From Pseudomonadota bacterium (GTDB lineage Bacteria > Pseudomonadota > Gammaproteobacteria > Steroidobacterales > Steroidobacteraceae): 64,000 bases of DNA. Location: the NCBI GenBank assembly GCA_016703895.1, contig JADJBE010000002.1, forward strand, positions 248,001-312,000, written 5' to 3'. Shown here one piece after another: positions 61,866 through 64,000 of the stretch. The position numbers and the translations under genes were made by a program. Under the pieces are notes generated by a model. That model did no database searches and had not been told where the DNA came from. It saw nothing but the letters and a program-made list of their open reading frames with translations. Each line of letters starts with the position of its first letter. Position 1 is the first letter of the stretch.

Positions 61866-63236
61866 GTGAGTAGATCGGCCGTCGTCTATGTCTGCCGCGG
61901 ATGTGGCGCGGAATCGGTCAAGTGGCAGGGACAATGCCCGCAATGCAGCGAGTGGAACACGCTTGAATCGCGCACGGTCGCACGCGCGCCGCGCGCTGCG
62001 CGGCGCGCGGACAGCGACGACTCATCGCCGGCTGGTGCCACCGCGCTCGCTGCGGTGGACCCCGAGGCCGCAGGCCGCGTAGACACCGGTGCTGCCGAAC
62101 TCGACCGCGTGTTGGGGGGTGGGCTGGTGCGCGGTTCGGTGACTTTGCTAGGCGGCGATCCCGGTATCGGCAAGTCAACGTTGTTATTGCAAGTTGCTGC
62201 GCATTGCGCGGCGGCTGCACCCGTCCTGTATTCGAGCGGTGAGGAATCGGTGAGCCAGATAGGCCTGCGCGCCGAACGATTGGGGCTGAAGCCCGAGTCG
62301 CTCAAAATCCTTGCGGCAACGGATCTGGATACCGCGCTCGAGGCCACACGGTCGGCGGCGGCTCGCTTGTTGATTGTTGACTCCATCCAGACTGCGCAGT
62401 CGGCCAACCTGGAGACCGCCGCTGGCGGTGTCTCGCAGCTGCGCGAATGCACTGCGCAACTGGTGCGCTTTGCCAAGACCACTGGCACGAGCGTCGTGAT
62501 CATCGGCCATGTCACCAAAGAGGGGGCGATCGCGGGTCCACGCGTTCTCGAGCACCTGGTCGATACCGTGCTGTATTTTGAAAGCGACGCCAGCAGCCGT
62601 TTCAGAATCGTGCGTGCGACCAAGAATCGGTTTGGACCGGTGGGTGAATTGGCGTTCTTTCACATGGACGAGAGTGGTTTGCGCGAGGTACGCAATCCGT
62701 CGGCCATTTTTCTGTCGCGCGCGGCGCAGCCGGCCGCCGGTAGCATTGTCATGGTAACGCGCGATGGTCAGCGCCCTTTGTTAGTGGAACTGCAAGCGTT
62801 GGTTGATCGGATGCGCTTTGGCGCGCCGCGCCGTTTGGCGCAGGGCCTGGACGCGGGCCGCTTGTCGATGCTGCTGGCTGTGCTGAATCGCCACGCCGGC
62901 ATCAACCTGCAAGAGCACGACGTGTTTGCAAACGTTGTCGGCGGGCTCGATATCAGCGAGACGGGCAGCGATTTACCGTTGCTGCTGGCGCTGGCGTCGT
63001 CGTTGCGCGATCGCGCATTACCGCAGGAGTTGATCGCCTTTGGCGAAGTGGGTTTGACTGGCGAGTTGCGTCCGGTGGCTTATGGCGAAGAGCGCCTGCG
63101 CGAAGCCGCAAAGCAGGGTTTTGCGCGCGCCATCATCCCGGCAGGCAATGCGCCGCGCAAACGGATCGACGGGCTCGAGATCGTGGCGGTGGCGCGTGTC
63201 GATCAGGCCATCGAGGCTGGCTTCAACCCCCTATAA
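61866..63236 (+). CDS. radA: DNA repair protein RadA
   Basis: About 456 residues from a GTG at 61866 (an earlier GTG at 61833 is possible). The N-terminal zinc finger is YVCRGCGAESVKWQGQCPQC, followed by the RecA-like core: Walker A GGDPGIGKSTLLLQ, the RadA-specific KNRFG motif in TKNRFGPVGE, and a Lon-protease-like C-terminus (VVGGLDISETGSDLPLLLAL). RadA is a branched-DNA helicase in recombination. It stops just before the ffh promoter. Confidence 0.94.
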   Translation: MSRSAVVYVCRGCGAESVKWQGQCPQCSEWNTLESRTVARAPRAARRADSDDSSPAGATALAAVDPEAAGRVDTGAAELDRVLGGGLVRGSVTLLGGDPGIGKSTLLLQVAAHCAAAAPVLYSSGEESVSQIGLRAERLGLKPESLKILAATDLDTALEATRSAAARLLIVDSIQTAQSANLETAAGGVSQLRECTAQLVRFAKTTGTSVVIIGHVTKEGAIAGPRVLEHLVDTVLYFESDASSRFRIVRATKNRFGPVGELAFFHMDESGLREVRNPSAIFLSRAAQPAAGSIVMVTRDGQRPLLVELQALVDRMRFGAPRRLAQGLDAGRLSMLLAVLNRHAGINLQEHDVFANVVGGLDISETGSDLPLLLALASSLRDRALPQELIAFGEVGLTGELRPVAYGEERLREAAKQGFARAIIPAGNAPRKRIDGLEIVAVARVDQAIEAGFNPL

Positions 63237-63237
63237 T
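63232..63237 (+). promoter_or_regulatory. Consensus -10 box close to the ffh start codon
   Basis: A perfect TATAAT ends six bases before the ffh ATG at 63244, within the last codons of radA. No clear -35 box is seen at 16-18 bases. As with nnr, the mRNA would be leaderless or nearly so. Confidence 0.6.
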
Positions 63238-63243
63238 CCCGCC

Positions 63244-64000
63244 ATGGCATTGTTCGACAATCTTACCGGGCGCTTGTCGCGTACCGTCCAGAACCTGCGC
63301 GGTCGCGGCCGCATCACCGAAGACAATATCGGCGAGACGCTACGCGAGGTGCGCATGGCGCTGCTGGGGCGGACGTCGCCTTGCCGGTCGTCAAGTCGTT
63401 TATCGAGGGCGTCAGACCAAGGCACTGGGTGCTGAGGTGGCCAGCAGCTTGACGCCCGGTCAGGCGCTGATCGGCATACTGCATAACGAACTCGCGGCGC
63501 TGATGGGCGCCGGCGCGGGCAAAGCGTTTCAGCTGCGCGCCACGCCGCCGGTGGTGGTCATGCTGGCCGGCCTGCAAGGCGCCGGCAAGACGACGACAGC
63601 CGCCAAGTTGGCGCTGGCTGATCGAAAGCCAGAACAAGCGCGTCTTGTTAGTGAGTACCGATATTCGGCGGCCGGCCGCCGTGTTGCGGTGCAAACACTC
63701 GCGGGGCAGGTGGGCGCGGATTTCTTCCCCACGGACGCGTCGTTGTCGCCGGCAGCGATCGCCGCCGCAGCGCTCGAACAGGCACGCCGCGGCGTGTTCG
63801 ACGTACTGATCGTCGACACGGCGGGTCGTTTGCACATCGACACCGAATTGATGGGCGAGGTGCAACAGATCGAGGCTGCCGTCGAGACGCACGAACGGTT
63901 GTTCGTGGTCGATGCGATGGCGGGTCAGGATGCCGTCAACTCAGCCCGTGCCTTCGGTGAGGCGCTCGACCTCACCGGCGTGGTGCTCACCAAGACCGAC
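63244..64000 (+). CDS. ffh: Signal recognition particle protein Ffh, partial and with four frameshifts
   Basis: The N-terminal SRP54 domain starts FDNLTGRLSRTVQNLRGRGR and TLREVRMALL. The frame is lost near 63366-63371, 63411-63419, 63613-63617 and 63685-63690. Read piecewise, it gives ADVALPVVKSFIEGV, KALGAEVASSLTPGQALIG, the G1 loop AGLQGAGKTTTAAKLAL, LIESQNKRVLLVSTDIRRPAAVL, QTLAGQVGADFFPTDAS, the G3 DTAGRLH, and LTGVVLTKTD (G4) at the right edge. It is an essential GTPase that targets membrane proteins. The C-terminal M domain lies outside the window. Confidence 0.9.

Noticed and set aside
1..64000. CRISPR arrays, prophage or secondary-metabolite clusters
   Set aside because: I found no regularly spaced repeats, no phage structural or integrase genes, and no synthase modules on either strand.

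Overview
The window looks like the chromosome of a gammaproteobacterium with GC in the low sixties (judged by eye). The gene orders queG / nnr-tsaE-amiC-mutL-miaA-hfq-hflX-hflK-hflC-purA, pcnB-folK-dNK-panB-panC and rnr-rlmB-rpsF-rpsR-rplI-dnaB-alr ... radA-ffh are characteristic of that class. The genus cannot be read from the sequence.

Layout. 0-4.4 kb: partial cytochrome c', a CpcT/CpeT-like exported protein, a di-haem cytochrome c and an MgtC/DUF4010 membrane protein. 4.4-12.9 kb: a stress and oxygen-signalling neighbourhood with two tandem-Usp proteins, a GNAT enzyme with a degenerate receiver, a FixL-type haem-PAS kinase with its FixJ regulator, a DksA/TraR zinc-finger protein, a glutaredoxin-DinB fusion, a phosphotransferase-ATPase fusion and a stand-alone receiver. 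12.9-22.6 kb: the PbpC / bacterial alpha-2-macroglobulin pair, a DUF1287 protein and a DUF3313-like protein. 22.7-23.9 kb: an EF-hand protein, an SDR and tRNA-Glu(CTC). 23.9-40.7 kb: the large housekeeping block. 40.7-49.3 kb: a hybrid kinase with a FIST sensor, a 2-hydroxyacid dehydrogenase, purU, bfr-bfd, an NmrA-like reductase with a HisD-family dehydrogenase, and class I aldolase. 49.65-52.99 kb: a small degraded island bounded by a 25-bp repeat of the tRNA-Leu 3' end; it carries a RelB/RelE-type toxin-antitoxin pair, IS3 debris and a GC-rich metallo-beta-lactamase-fold gene. 53.0-64.0 kb: rnr, rlmB, rpsF-rpsR-rplI-dnaB-alr, an FHA protein with a PP2C phosphatase, radA and the start of ffh.

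Genes in common work. FixL/FixJ with the Usp proteins, the DksA-like protein and the GNAT enzyme suggest a low-oxygen or dormancy response. PbpC and the macroglobulin act together on cell-wall repair and protease defence. Bfr and Bfd store and release iron under a probable Fur site. miaA-hfq-hflX-hflKC-purA and the rpsF operon are standard housekeeping.

Main caution. At least thirteen apparent frameshifts and one in-frame amber codon interrupt nine otherwise well-conserved genes (Grx-DinB, a Usp gene, pcnB, hflC, rplI, dnaB, alr, the FHA gene, ffh). Several of these genes are essential, several lesions lie in short homopolymers, and nine of the fourteen lie in the last 7 kb. They look like uncorrected sequencing errors rather than real inactivation. 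I did not find a convincing new defence or mobile system. The most interesting items are the tRNA-Leu island, the conserved haem-ligand set in the FixL homologue, an 18-bp perfect palindrome ahead of the phosphotransferase-ATPase fusion, and a recurrent TTGTTAGG word.
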